64,000 nt of DNA. It comes from an uncultured Acetatifactor sp. (lineage in GTDB: Bacteria; Bacillota; Clostridia; Lachnospirales; Lachnospiraceae). Location of the stretch: contig CAJUSI010000098.1 of the NCBI GenBank assembly GCA_910589035.1, positions 70,928-134,927 of the forward strand. Reading direction: 5' to 3'. Position numbers and translations under genes: made by a program. A model generated the notes under the pieces. It was not told the origin of the DNA. It did not search any database and saw nothing but the letters and a program-made list of their open reading frames with translations. The stretch's first letter is position 1; the number at the start of each line of letters is the position of its first letter. Below are positions 43,060 to 50,983 of the stretch, piece by piece.

Positions 43060-43763
43060 CCTCTATCCCTCAAAAACAGCAATGCCCTGTAAGCCGCCTG
43101 CTGCTCCGCCGCCTTTTTTGTCCTTCCCTCCCCCGTGCCCAGGATCTCGCTTTCCATCCGTACCGACACGCGGAACATTTTATCATGCTCCGGCCCGCTC
43201 TCCTCCAGCAGCCTGTATTCCAGCTCCTTTTTCAGCTTTCCCTGAGCCAGCTCCTGCAGATTGCTCTTGCTGTCATAAAAGAGCTGCTTGTCCTCCAGGT
43301 CGGACAGGACGAACCGATCAATGAAGTCCCTCGCCGCATCCATGCCCCCATCCAGATAAATGGCGCCGATCACAGCCTCCATCACATCTGAAACGATGCT
43401 GTCCCGCCTGCGGCCGCCGGTATTCTCCTCTCCCCTTCCCAAAAGCATGAATTTCCCCAGCTCCAGATCCCTTGCACAGAAGGCCAGTGAAGGCTCACAG
43501 ACCATGGAGGCCCGCAGCTTCGTCAGCTCTCCTTCTGACATACCCTCATGCTCCTGGAACAGAAATTCGCTGGAGACCAGCTCCAGAACTGCATCTCCAA
43601 GGAATTCCAGGCGTTCATAATTCCGGTTTTTTCGAATTTTCTGCTCATTGGTAAAGGAACTGTGGGTAATTGCCTGCTTCAGCAGGGTGCGGTCATTGAA
43701 CCGGTAACCGATACGTTCCTCCAGCAGTTCCATCGTATAAGCCTTTGTTTCACCGAATGACAT
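43050..43763 (-). CDS. rnc: Ribonuclease III
   Basis: Cleaves double-stranded RNA in rRNA precursors and antisense duplexes. RNase III domain with NYERLEFLGDAVLELVSSEFLF (signature) and a C-terminal double-stranded RNA-binding domain (LQELAQGKLKKELEYRLLEESGPEHDKMFRVSV, GEGRTKKAAEQQAAYRAL). I start at ATG 43763 (MSFGETKAYTME) because AGAGGAT lies before it and the -10 box at 43787-43792 leaves no room for the ATG at 43784. Confidence 0.97.
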   Translation of the reverse strand: MSFGETKAYTMELLEERIGYRFNDRTLLKQAITHSSFTNEQKIRKNRNYERLEFLGDAVLELVSSEFLFQEHEGMSEGELTKLRASMVCEPSLAFCARDLELGKFMLLGRGEENTGGRRRDSIVSDVMEAVIGAIYLDGGMDAARDFIDRFVLSDLEDKQLFYDSKSNLQELAQGKLKKELEYRLLEESGPEHDKMFRVSVRMESEILGTGEGRTKKAAEQQAAYRALLFLRDRGCI

Positions 43764-43786
43764 TGGTTTTATCCTCTTTTCCATAA

Positions 43787-43815
43787 ATTATACTAAAGGT
43801 CACTAAAGCTGCCAG
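43787..43815 (-). promoter_or_regulatory. Promoter of rnc-smc-ftsY
   Basis: On minus, CTGGCA (43815-43810) and TATAAT (43792-43787) with 17 bp between them. Transcription would begin near 43780, just upstream of the chosen rnc start. Confidence 0.65.
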
Positions 43816-43824
43816 GTCACCCGG

Positions 43825-43983
43825 CTCACGGGCGGAAATCGCCATGAACCAACGGTAAATTTTACCGCCCGTGAGTATAGGAACCATTCAGAAATAACGA
43901 TTCTGCGCCGCAAACGCGTCGCTTCAGCGGCAAATGCTTTCCTGTATGACAACGCAAATGAGCAGTCACACAGCGGACTGCTC
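43825..43983. repeat. Two inverted repeats in the acpP-rnc spacer
   Basis: First, CTCACGGGCGG (43825-43835) with CCGCCCGTGAG (43865-43875) enclosing GGTAAATTTTACC. Second, GAGCAGTC (43960-43967) with GACTGCTC (43976-43983). Neither has a clear T-run on minus. The 230-bp spacer has no supported gene; the elements may end acpP transcripts or control rnc. Confidence 0.65.
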
Positions 43984-44012
43984 GTATAAAGCCCATATAG
44001 TCTTTCCGTCTC

Positions 44013-44243
44013 TTATTCCGTCGCATTCTTGATCAATTCCACCGCTTCTCTTACGTTGGTAATTTTCTCTGCTGCCTCAGGGGGAATTTCGATATCAAAC
44101 TCTTCTTCGATGCCCATAATAATCTGATATACATCCAGAGAATCAGCTCCGAGATCATCTAAAAAGGTAGATTCCATGGTAATCTCATCCACATCCACAT
44201 TCAGCACCTCTGTAATTACCTTTACCAGCTTTTCTAATTCCAT
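44013..44243 (-). CDS. acpP: Acyl carrier protein
   Basis: The 76-residue acidic protein has the phosphopantetheine site Ser in DDLGADSLDVYQIIMGIEEEF. The start follows AAAGGAGGTTAACCGT. It carries fatty acid intermediates and feeds PlsX, encoded 18 nt upstream. Confidence 0.98.
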   Translation of the reverse strand: MELEKLVKVITEVLNVDVDEITMESTFLDDLGADSLDVYQIIMGIEEEFDIEIPPEAAEKITNVREAVELIKNATE

Positions 44244-44261
44244 ACGGTTAACCTCCTTTCC

Positions 44262-45272
44262 CTAATCCTCAAGAACCACCTGTTCCTTGATTTTCTGATT
44301 TATCTTCTGTTCCTTAAATGCAATGCATTGCAGAATAGAATTCTTAATTTCAACGGACTTGCTGCTTCCGTGTGTCTTGACCACCAATCCGTTCAGACCA
44401 AGCAGGGGCGCGCCGCCGTATTCCTCCGTGCTGAAATCCTTCAAAGTCTGCTTTAACGCAGGCTTCACCAGCAGGGCGCCGATCCTGCTCTTAAAGGAGC
44501 TCATCATGCCTGCCTTAATCTTCCTGATCAGAGCGTCGCTGACTCCCTCCATCATCTTCAGGATCACATTGCCTACAAAAGCCTCGCATACAAGCACATC
44601 CGCCGCTCCCATGGGGACATCCCGCGCCTCAATGTTGCCGACGAAATTGATCTCCGGGCAATTGTGCAGAAGGGGGTAGGTTTCCTTTGTCAGGGCATTG
44701 CCCTTCTCCTCCTCCACGCCGATATTCACCAGACCAACCCGTGGATTCTTCACACCGATCACGCTTTCCATATAGACGCTCCCCATCTTGGCAAACTGCA
44801 GAAGCTGAGAAGGCCTTGCATCCACATTCGCTCCGCAGTCCAGCAGGAGACTCACGCCGTTGATATTGGGAACAACAGGCGCAAGGGGCGGTCTCTCCAC
44901 ACCCTTAATGCGTCCCACAATGATCTGTCCTCCCACCAGAACCGCACCCGTGCTTCCCGCGGACACAAGAGCATCGCAGGATCCGTCCTTCACCAGGTAC
45001 ATGCATTTGACCAGGGAGGATTCCTTCTTCTTGCGGATCGCCATTACGGGAGGTTCGCCCGTCTCTATCACCTCATCTGCGTGTATGACCTCCAGGCGCT
45101 CCACATCATAATTATATTTCTTCAGCTCTTCCTTTATCACGGGCTCCCGGCCTACAAGAAATACCTTCACCCTCTTATCCGCATTTACAGCCTCCGCCGC
45201 GCCCTTTACCACTTCTCCAGGCGCATTATCACCGCCCATGGCATCCACGGCCACATTCACTATCTCAGCCAT
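44262..45272 (-). CDS. plsX: Phosphate acyltransferase PlsX
   Basis: Converts acyl-ACP to acyl phosphate, the substrate of PlsY (5571-6257). Typical start VNVAVDAMGGDNAPGEVVKGA, then LLDCGANVDARPSQLLQFAKMG and VCEAFVGNVILKMMEG, and the C-terminal EYGGAPLLGLNGLVVKTHGSS. Length 336 is normal. First gene of plsX-acpP behind its own promoter. Confidence 0.97.
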   Translation of the reverse strand: MAEIVNVAVDAMGGDNAPGEVVKGAAEAVNADKRVKVFLVGREPVIKEELKKYNYDVERLEVIHADEVIETGEPPVMAIRKKKESSLVKCMYLVKDGSCDALVSAGSTGAVLVGGQIIVGRIKGVERPPLAPVVPNINGVSLLLDCGANVDARPSQLLQFAKMGSVYMESVIGVKNPRVGLVNIGVEEEKGNALTKETYPLLHNCPEINFVGNIEARDVPMGAADVLVCEAFVGNVILKMMEGVSDALIRKIKAGMMSSFKSRIGALLVKPALKQTLKDFSTEEYGGAPLLGLNGLVVKTHGSSKSVEIKNSILQCIAFKEQKINQKIKEQVVLED

Positions 45273-45322
45273 CTCTTTCCCTCTTTGTCGCTCTCACAGT
45301 GTCGTACTTTACTTCCTATCTT

Positions 45323-45351
45323 ACTATAATGTAATCTTAAGGAAAAATCAA
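45323..45351 (-). promoter_or_regulatory. Promoter of plsX-acpP
   Basis: On minus, TTGATT (45351-45346), 17 bp, TATAGT (45328-45323), about 50 nt before the plsX start. I did not find an obvious FapR-type operator. Confidence 0.75.
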
Positions 45352-45366
45352 GAAAATTTTTACATA

Positions 45367-45393
45367 AGAAAAGGACGTCCCCGGGAACGCCCT
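45367..45393 (-). terminator. Terminator downstream of rpmF
   Basis: On minus, AGGGCGTTCCC pairs with GGGGACGTCCT with one mismatch and is followed by TTTTCTT. It separates yceD-rpmF from plsX-acpP. Confidence 0.8.
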
Positions 45394-45509
45394 ATCTCAA
45401 TCCTTATACCAAATCAAATGCACAGCCGCAGGCAGCGCAATATCTGACCCTTACAGAAAACGGAATTACCCTGTCCCCACAATCCCCGGCCGGCTGCGGC
45501 TTCCGGAAA

Positions 45510-45689
45510 TCAGTCTACGCTGACAACCTGCTTTTTGTTATAAGAACCACAGGCCTTGCATACTCTGTGAGGTACCATAAGAGCGCCGCATTTGCTGCAC
45601 TTTACCAGAGTGGGAGCGGTCATTTTCCAGTTCGCTCTTCTCTTATCCCTTCTGCTTTTGGAAGATTTATTCTTAGGACAAATAGACAT
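45510..45689 (-). CDS. rpmF: 50S ribosomal protein L32
   Basis: A 59-residue protein starting MSICPKNKSSKSRRDKRRAN with the two CxxC zinc pairs (CSKCG and CKACG). The start is 2 nt after the yceD stop, the standard yceD-rpmF pair. The ribosome site AGGAGGTGTAAC precedes it. Confidence 0.97.
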   Translation of the reverse strand: MSICPKNKSSKSRRDKRRANWKMTAPTLVKCSKCGALMVPHRVCKACGSYNKKQVVSVD

Positions 45690-45691
45690 TG

Positions 45692-46210
45692 TTACACCTC
45701 CTTATTCTTGTTAAAAATATCCTGTATCACTGCCATACGTGGATCCGGTACGAAAGTGTCACATCCGCATTCCCCGCGATTCAGATTCTGCCCGCAGACA
45801 GGGCAAATCCCTCTGCAGTCTTCCCTGCACAGAATCTTCGCAGGCCAGTTCATAAAAATCTCATCGTGCACGAAGGCCTCCACGTCCAGCTCACAGTCCA
45901 CGCCAAGCTCCGATTCTCCGGCTTCCTCGTCCTCCGTCCCCGGAGCGCTGACCGTCCTTTCAAAGCTTAACTTCAGCTCTGTAACCGTCTCCTCAAGGCA
46001 GCGGTCACAGCTTGTCTGAAAGGCCAGACTCACATTTCCTGCAATCCTGGCTTTGCCGTCTCCTGCATTCGCGCAAGTAAGAAATACGGGAGACGCCGAA
46101 ATAATCTCATAGCTTCCCGTCCCGCTCTCAAAGCACTTCATCACAAGGGGTATCTCCCTTGTGATCTTCATGCCTTCATTTCTCAGTACATCGGTTAAGT
46201 CTATCAGCAT
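45692..46210 (-). CDS. yceD: YceD/DUF177 family protein
   Basis: The 172-residue protein is usually encoded before rpmF and is implicated in large rRNA accumulation in bacteria and plants. It has CDRCLEE in the middle and a C-terminal zinc-like cluster CREDCRGICPVCGQNLNRGECGC. It is the first gene behind a near-perfect promoter. Confidence 0.93.
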   Translation of the reverse strand: MLIDLTDVLRNEGMKITREIPLVMKCFESGTGSYEIISASPVFLTCANAGDGKARIAGNVSLAFQTSCDRCLEETVTELKLSFERTVSAPGTEDEEAGESELGVDCELDVEAFVHDEIFMNWPAKILCREDCRGICPVCGQNLNRGECGCDTFVPDPRMAVIQDIFNKNKEV

Positions 46211-46281
46211 AACTGCTCCTCTGCATCCCCTGGTACAGGCCGCATCCGCAATGAGAATCCGCCCTCTTCACATACTCTTTG

Positions 46282-46310
46282 ATTATAATCTGGAAAATCC
46301 TGTTTGTCAA
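46282..46310 (-). promoter_or_regulatory. Consensus promoter for yceD-rpmF
   Basis: On minus, TTGACA (46310-46305) and TATAAT (46287-46282) with exactly 17 bp between them: a full consensus housekeeping promoter. Confidence 0.9.
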
Positions 46311-46312
46311 CC

Positions 46313-46403
46313 ATAATTTTCGGGTTTTTGCACGTATAATTTTCGGATTCTGCACCGTAACTCTCGGGTTTTGGGTCCAGTTTAATTTTCAGGCTTTTGC
46401 GCC
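46313..46403. repeat. Degenerate ~23-bp tandem repeats reaching into the MATE gene end
   Basis: Units at 46313-46335, 46336-46358, 46359-46383 and 46384-46403 share AATTTTCGGGTTTTTGCAC-like sequence; the first two differ at only a few positions. The fourth encodes the last residues (AQKPEN) of the MATE protein, and the TAA falls at the boundary of units three and four. Confidence 0.75.
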
Positions 46404-47713
46404 GGCTTTTTCACCAGAAAGGGCAGCTCATACAGCAGCATCGCCCCCCAGCCGGCCAGGTATGCCCAGGGAAGGGCCGACATTCCCATATCGGCGCCGT
46501 AAACAAGCAGGAAACATGCCAGGACGCGGACTCCCATGTTGATCAGGCTGCTCCACAGCGTAATTTTCAGATCGCCCATTCCGCGGAAATACCCCTGAAC
46601 GCCGTTGGTGACGGCGGGGACAATATACATGAAAGCGATCAGATGCAGATACTCCTCCCCCATCCTGATGGTCGCCTCGTCATATGTAAAAAGCCTCATG
46701 ACCGGATTGGCAAAAGCAAGAATTAATCCGCCCAAAACCACGCCGTAGGCAGCCTCCATATACATTCCAACCCGAAACGCTTCTCTGACACGTTTCCGTT
46801 CTCCTGCCCCCCGGTTCTGCGCCATGACGCCGGTCATGGCATGTCCAATATTCTGTTCTGGAATATACGCGAAATCATCAACCCGGTTGATGGCGTTAAA
46901 AGCTGCAGACGCGGTCACGCCCATGGTGTTTACGATTCCCTGGATCCCCAGCTTCCCAAGCTGTACGGTGGACTGCTGCAGCGCGCTGACGAAGCCGTAC
47001 TGCACCGTGTCCTTCAGAAGCTTCCTGTCAAAGCACAGCCACTGCTTCCCCAAATCCAGCAGAGGAACTTTCCTTTTGATATACATCCAGCACAGCAGGC
47101 AGCTGACAGCCTCGCTCAGCACGGTGCTTACGGCGCATCCCACCGTTCCCATGGAAAAAAGCACGACGAATATCAGATCTCCGAATATATTGATCACAGC
47201 GCTGATTCCCAGAAAATACAGAGGAGACCTGCTGTCGCCCAAAGCCCTCAGAATGCTGGCAAAAAAATTATACAGGAAGCTGAAGCTCAGACCGCACAGG
47301 ATAATTCTGAGATATACGGCCGCCTCTTTTCGGATACCCGGGTCTATCCGCAGAATGCTCAGGAAAACGGACGCCAGGGGCAGGAAAAGCAAAGTAACTG
47401 CCAGGGAAAAGACAATCCCGGAAATCATTGCCGTACTGATCTGGCGCTTCAGCACATCGTATTTCTTTGCCCCGTACAGGGCTCCTGTCAGGACGCCGGC
47501 TCCCAGGCATATCCCCTGTGTAAACAGAATGACCAGCGTCATCAGAGGGTTCCCTGTCCCCACCGCCGCCAGAGCTTCTTTTCCCACATACTGTCCCACA
47601 ATGATACTGTCCACCGCATTGTAGGTTAACTGCAGCAGATTCCCCAGTATCAGCGGAATTGTGAATTTGATAATGAGCGGCGCAATGGCGCCCTTTGTCA
47701 TGTCCTTCGTCAT
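46382..47713 (-). CDS. MATE-family multidrug efflux transporter
   Basis: About 443 residues with 12 membrane segments in two halves; each half opens with the MATE pattern (PLILGNLLQLTYNAVDSIIVGQYVGKEALAAVGTGNPL and the corresponding VQLGKLGIQGIVNTMGVTASAAFNAINRV). Exports cationic compounds using an ion gradient; substrate not predictable. ATG 47713 (MTKDMTKGAIAP) is chosen over the upstream ATG at 47773, whose extra residues are polar and not typical; GGGGGGACGGAT precedes it. Confidence 0.92.
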   Translation of the reverse strand: MTKDMTKGAIAPLIIKFTIPLILGNLLQLTYNAVDSIIVGQYVGKEALAAVGTGNPLMTLVILFTQGICLGAGVLTGALYGAKKYDVLKRQISTAMISGIVFSLAVTLLFLPLASVFLSILRIDPGIRKEAAVYLRIILCGLSFSFLYNFFASILRALGDSRSPLYFLGISAVINIFGDLIFVVLFSMGTVGCAVSTVLSEAVSCLLCWMYIKRKVPLLDLGKQWLCFDRKLLKDTVQYGFVSALQQSTVQLGKLGIQGIVNTMGVTASAAFNAINRVDDFAYIPEQNIGHAMTGVMAQNRGAGERKRVREAFRVGMYMEAAYGVVLGGLILAFANPVMRLFTYDEATIRMGEEYLHLIAFMYIVPAVTNGVQGYFRGMGDLKITLWSSLINMGVRVLACFLLVYGADMGMSALPWAYLAGWGAMLLYELPFLVKKPAQKPEN

Positions 47714-47899
47714 ATCCGTCCCCCCGTTTTCCCCCCGTTCCTCCCGCACATATTCCCCGTCCATCCCGCACAATGAACCGGACGCCGTGCCTGCACGGGC
47801 AAAAGGCCGTTTGAAATCTCATTTCCCCAAAGCAAAAGGACTGGGAAAACCAATCCTTTCACTGTCGCTGCTATTCAACGCCGATCCCGGCAAAATCAA

Positions 47900-47977
47900 T
47901 TATAATTCGCCGTCGATTAATTCCACCCTTTGTCCATCCGGCAGATTGTAAATGTCGTCGATTGTATAATATTCTAA
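47900..47977 (-). pseudogene. N-terminal remnant of a Uma2-family gene
   Basis: Between two in-frame stops lies LEYYTIDDIYNLPDGQRVEL followed by IDGEL. This is the pattern I expect at the very N-terminus of Uma2/DUF820 proteins (YTxxDIxxLPDGxRxELIDG). The ATG is lost and the frame ends after 25 codons, so it is a gene scar upstream of the MATE gene. Confidence 0.65.
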
Positions 47978-48078
47978 CTATCTTACCGCATCCATTCTAT
48001 AAACCGCCTTTCTGCAAAAAGCGCCGGGCTGTGTGGAAACCAGGACCACAATTATGCTGCGCCTATAATTTTGTTTGC

Positions 48079-48125
48079 AAAAAAATCGCCTGAACCGATG
48101 ACTTTCCGGTTTCTGAGCGATTTTT
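48079..48125 (-). terminator. Terminator after tRNA-Leu
   Basis: On minus, AATCGC and AAACCG pair with CGGTT and GCGATT in a two-part stem, followed by seven T. Confidence 0.88.
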
Positions 48126-48130
48126 GATAC

Positions 48131-48213
48131 TGCCGGCAGCGGGACTTGAACCCGCACGTGGTTGCCCACAACAGATTTTGAGTCTGCCTCGTCTGCCATT
48201 CCGACACGCCGGC
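48131..48213 (-). tRNA. tRNA-Leu (CAA anticodon)
   Basis: An 83-nt gene with a long variable arm, as for leucine. The acceptor stem GCCGGCG pairs with TGCCGGC with discriminator A; the anticodon loop is CTCAAAA giving CAA, which reads UUG. The T arm has GGGTTCAAGTCCC. CCA is not encoded. Confidence 0.96.
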
Positions 48214-48256
48214 TTTCTATTCTGTCCCGGAGGATCCATCCCCCGCAACAAAATAA

Positions 48257-48285
48257 AGTTTAACACATATTGGCTTGCTTGACAA
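48257..48285 (-). promoter_or_regulatory. Promoter of tRNA-Leu
   Basis: On minus, TTGTCA (48285-48280), 17 bp, TAAACT (48262-48257), about 45 nt before the mature 5' end. Confidence 0.75.
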
Positions 48286-48380
48286 GTGGTAATTTCAATA
48301 ACTTCTATCCAGTAATAAATTGTTCAGATAATGTCTTCTCTCACCTGCTAACTTCATTAATCGGGTTCCTCCCCTCCGCC

Positions 48381-49433
48381 CTACCGGTACTCCATCTCCA
48401 CCTTCACATGATTCCCCTTCAGGGTTACGGTGGCCATGCTTCCCACCACCAGGGGCATCATGGGGCTGAGATGCCCGATATCCAGATCCATGAGCACAGG
48501 GACATGATACTTTGCAGCCACAGCCAGCACTGCCTGGCAGGCATCCAGCCCCATCATGGGCTGCCCGTTCAGCGGCCTGCCGAAGAGAAATCCCCTGACA
48601 TGCCGAAACCACCCGGCCTGCTCCATCTGCCACATGGCCCGGCGGATGGACATCACATTCAGGTCGCAGGCCTCCAGCATCCACAGGATGCCGTCCTCCC
48701 TGTACTTTTCACAAAATGCCGCCGTGCCGTCATACCCTGTGCCCAGGAGATTCACCAGGCAATCCATGCAGCCGCCCAGCAGCCTGCCTGTGACGCTTAA
48801 GCTTATCCCCGCCCCGCCGGGGTTCTCCGTCATTTTTTCCCCGTTATACACCTTCAGGGCCAGGGGTTCCGTCACATGGTAAGGCGCCAGCGGATTATCC
48901 TCGTCCTTCAGAGATTCCTTCTCCCACAGAGGATAGCTTTCCATGGCCCTTTTTTCTCCCTTGAGCAGCATATAGGCATCCTGAATAGAAGCATGCCAGG
49001 GTTCCATGCCGAAGGAGGACGCACAGGGACCGTAAACCGCCGCGGTGTCGCACAGGGTCACCAACGGATAAATGAGATTCGTATTGTCGGAATAGCCCAT
49101 GAACCACTTCGGTTCCGCCTCCGCCAGCTTTCCAAAATCCACATAGGGCAGAATTTCGCACATCAGTTCGCCCCCGCCGCAGGAAATCAGCACATCCGCT
49201 TCCCCCGACAGAAACATATCCATCACCTCCTGCCCGCAGGCAGCCGGCGTATTGCTGATGCCCACTCCCTCCCCAGCGTAGCAATTGGGTCCGAACACCT
49301 GCCGGTATCCCATGGCCTTCCACTTCTCCGACGCATGATTGAATGCGGAAAAATAAGGTTCCGTATTACAGCCAAAGGAGGGGGCCAGAAAACCGATGGC
49401 GCCGCCCTCCGGTAAAAATTTCGGGTATCTCAT
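48381..49433 (-). CDS. S66-family peptidase (LD-carboxypeptidase / MccF-like)
   Basis: The 350-residue protein has the S66 pattern: GAIGFLAPSFG near the start, LISCGGGELMCEILPYVDF and the nucleophile Ser in KWFMGYSDNTNLIYPL, then acidic and His residues of the triad in the C-terminal half (GHLSPMMPLVVGS). Family members cut LD bonds in recycled peptidoglycan or detoxify microcin C; this sequence resembles the MccF side in length. No signal peptide, so cytoplasmic. Confidence 0.9.
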   Translation of the reverse strand: MRYPKFLPEGGAIGFLAPSFGCNTEPYFSAFNHASEKWKAMGYRQVFGPNCYAGEGVGISNTPAACGQEVMDMFLSGEADVLISCGGGELMCEILPYVDFGKLAEAEPKWFMGYSDNTNLIYPLVTLCDTAAVYGPCASSFGMEPWHASIQDAYMLLKGEKRAMESYPLWEKESLKDEDNPLAPYHVTEPLALKVYNGEKMTENPGGAGISLSVTGRLLGGCMDCLVNLLGTGYDGTAAFCEKYREDGILWMLEACDLNVMSIRRAMWQMEQAGWFRHVRGFLFGRPLNGQPMMGLDACQAVLAVAAKYHVPVLMDLDIGHLSPMMPLVVGSMATVTLKGNHVKVEMEYR

Positions 49434-49514
49434 TGTAATCTCCTCAAACTATCCTAATAGTAAGCGGCCTGAATTTCTTTTCTTTGACATACAATATGGA
49501 TTGCGATTGCATCT

Positions 49515-50795
49515 TTATACTCTATCCGAAAGCAGCCTGTCATAAATCTCAAATCCATCAAAAGTGGCAAAGTAATCTGCCGGAGTCTCCGCCCGCCGGA
49601 TCAGTTCCGCCTCCCCGTTCTCACGGAGCAGAAGCTCTGCGGACCGCAGCTTCCCATTGTAATTGTATCCCATGGAAAAGCCGTGGGCTCCGGTATCGTG
49701 GATGGCAAGGTAATCCCCTGTCTCCACTGCGGGAAGCATTCTGTCGATTGCAAATTTATCATTATTCTCGCACAGAGACCCCACCACATCATATTTGTGA
49801 TCGCAGATCTCCTCTTCCTTTCCCAGTACGGTAATATGATGGTAAGCGCCGTACATGGCCGGACGCATCAGGTTCACCGCACAGGCGTCCACCCCCAGAT
49901 ATTCCTTGTGGGTGTGCTTCTGGTGAATTACCTTTGTGACCAGGTGCCCGTAGGGTCCCATCATAAAGCGCCCAAGCTCTGTATACACGGCCACATCCCC
50001 CATCCCTGCGGGAACCAGTACCTCCTCATACACCTTTCTCACGCTCTCCCCTATGACTCTGATATCATTGGGCTCCTGATCGGGGCGATAGGGTATACCG
50101 ATTCCCCCGGACAGATTGACAAAAGCAATATGTGCCCCCGTCTCCCTGTGCAGCTCCACAGCCAGCTCAAAAAGCTGCCTTGCAAGCGTGGGGTAATATT
50201 CGTTGGTTACCGTATTGCTGGCCAGAAAAGCGTGAATGCCGAAGCGCTCCACACCCTTTGCTTTCAGAATCCGGAATCCCTCAAACATCTGCTCCCTGGT
50301 AAAGCCGTATTTCGCATCGCCGGGATTGTCCATGATATCCGTTCCCATGGAAAAATATCCGCCGGGGTTAAAGCGGCAGCTCAAGGTCTTTGGCAGATAT
50401 CCCAATGTCCGCTCCAGGAAATCGATATGCGTAATATCGTCCAGATTGATGGTGGCGCCCAGCTTTGCCGCCAGCACATATTCCTCTTCCGGCGTGTCAT
50501 TGGAGGAAAACATAATATCCTCCCCTCTGATTCCCACCGCCTGGCTGAGCATCAGTTCCGTATAGGAAGAACAGTCGCAGCCGCAGCCGCATTCCTTCAA
50601 TATATTGATCAGGAACGGATTGGGCGTCGCCTTTACCGCGAAAAACTCCCTGTACCCCTTGTTCCAGGAAAATGCCTCCTTTAATGCCCTTGCATTTTCG
50701 CGGATCCCCCTCTCGTCATAAATATGAAAAGGGGTGGGATATGTCTTGACAATCTCTTCTATCTGTTCCTTCGTTACAAACGCTTTTTTCTCCAT
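49515..50795 (-). CDS. lysA: Diaminopimelate decarboxylase-type PLP enzyme
   Basis: The 426-residue fold-type III enzyme has the PLP lysine in REFFAVKATPNP, FGIHAFLASN, the glycine loop in LSGGIGIPYRP, YTELGRFMMGP and, in the C-terminal barrel, VGSLCENNDKFA with the conserved Cys-Glu plus AIHDTGAHGFSMGYNYNG. It would make lysine from meso-diaminopimelate. The adjacent ddh supports this over other decarboxylases. The 190-bp spacer to ddh holds a direct repeat (ATGTTCATGCC twice) but no gene or recognisable lysine riboswitch. Confidence 0.92.
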   Translation of the reverse strand: MEKKAFVTKEQIEEIVKTYPTPFHIYDERGIRENARALKEAFSWNKGYREFFAVKATPNPFLINILKECGCGCDCSSYTELMLSQAVGIRGEDIMFSSNDTPEEEYVLAAKLGATINLDDITHIDFLERTLGYLPKTLSCRFNPGGYFSMGTDIMDNPGDAKYGFTREQMFEGFRILKAKGVERFGIHAFLASNTVTNEYYPTLARQLFELAVELHRETGAHIAFVNLSGGIGIPYRPDQEPNDIRVIGESVRKVYEEVLVPAGMGDVAVYTELGRFMMGPYGHLVTKVIHQKHTHKEYLGVDACAVNLMRPAMYGAYHHITVLGKEEEICDHKYDVVGSLCENNDKFAIDRMLPAVETGDYLAIHDTGAHGFSMGYNYNGKLRSAELLLRENGEAELIRRAETPADYFATFDGFEIYDRLLSDRV

Positions 50796-50983
50796 TTAAT
50801 GTTCATGCCCTTCTGTAATGTTCATGCCTTTTCGCAGCCTGCCGTCTGAATGCCGCAGCCTCTCCTTTTTGCAGAATTCCCGCTCTGAAGACTTTTCTCT
50901 GCATTCCTTCCTTCAATAAACTCAACCCGAATTCCAGAGTTTCAGGAGTGCCTGCAAATTACTTCGCAAAGCAAATAATTTAT

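Noticed and set aside
43797..43820. AGGTCAC repeated before rnc as a further AgrA box pair
   Set aside because: Period is 17 bp, not 21, and it lies within the rnc promoter spacer; likely chance.
50796..50983. Lysine riboswitch before lysA
   Set aside because: The spacer is only 188 bp, no multi-stem core or terminator pairing is visible, only a short ATGTTCATGCC direct repeat.
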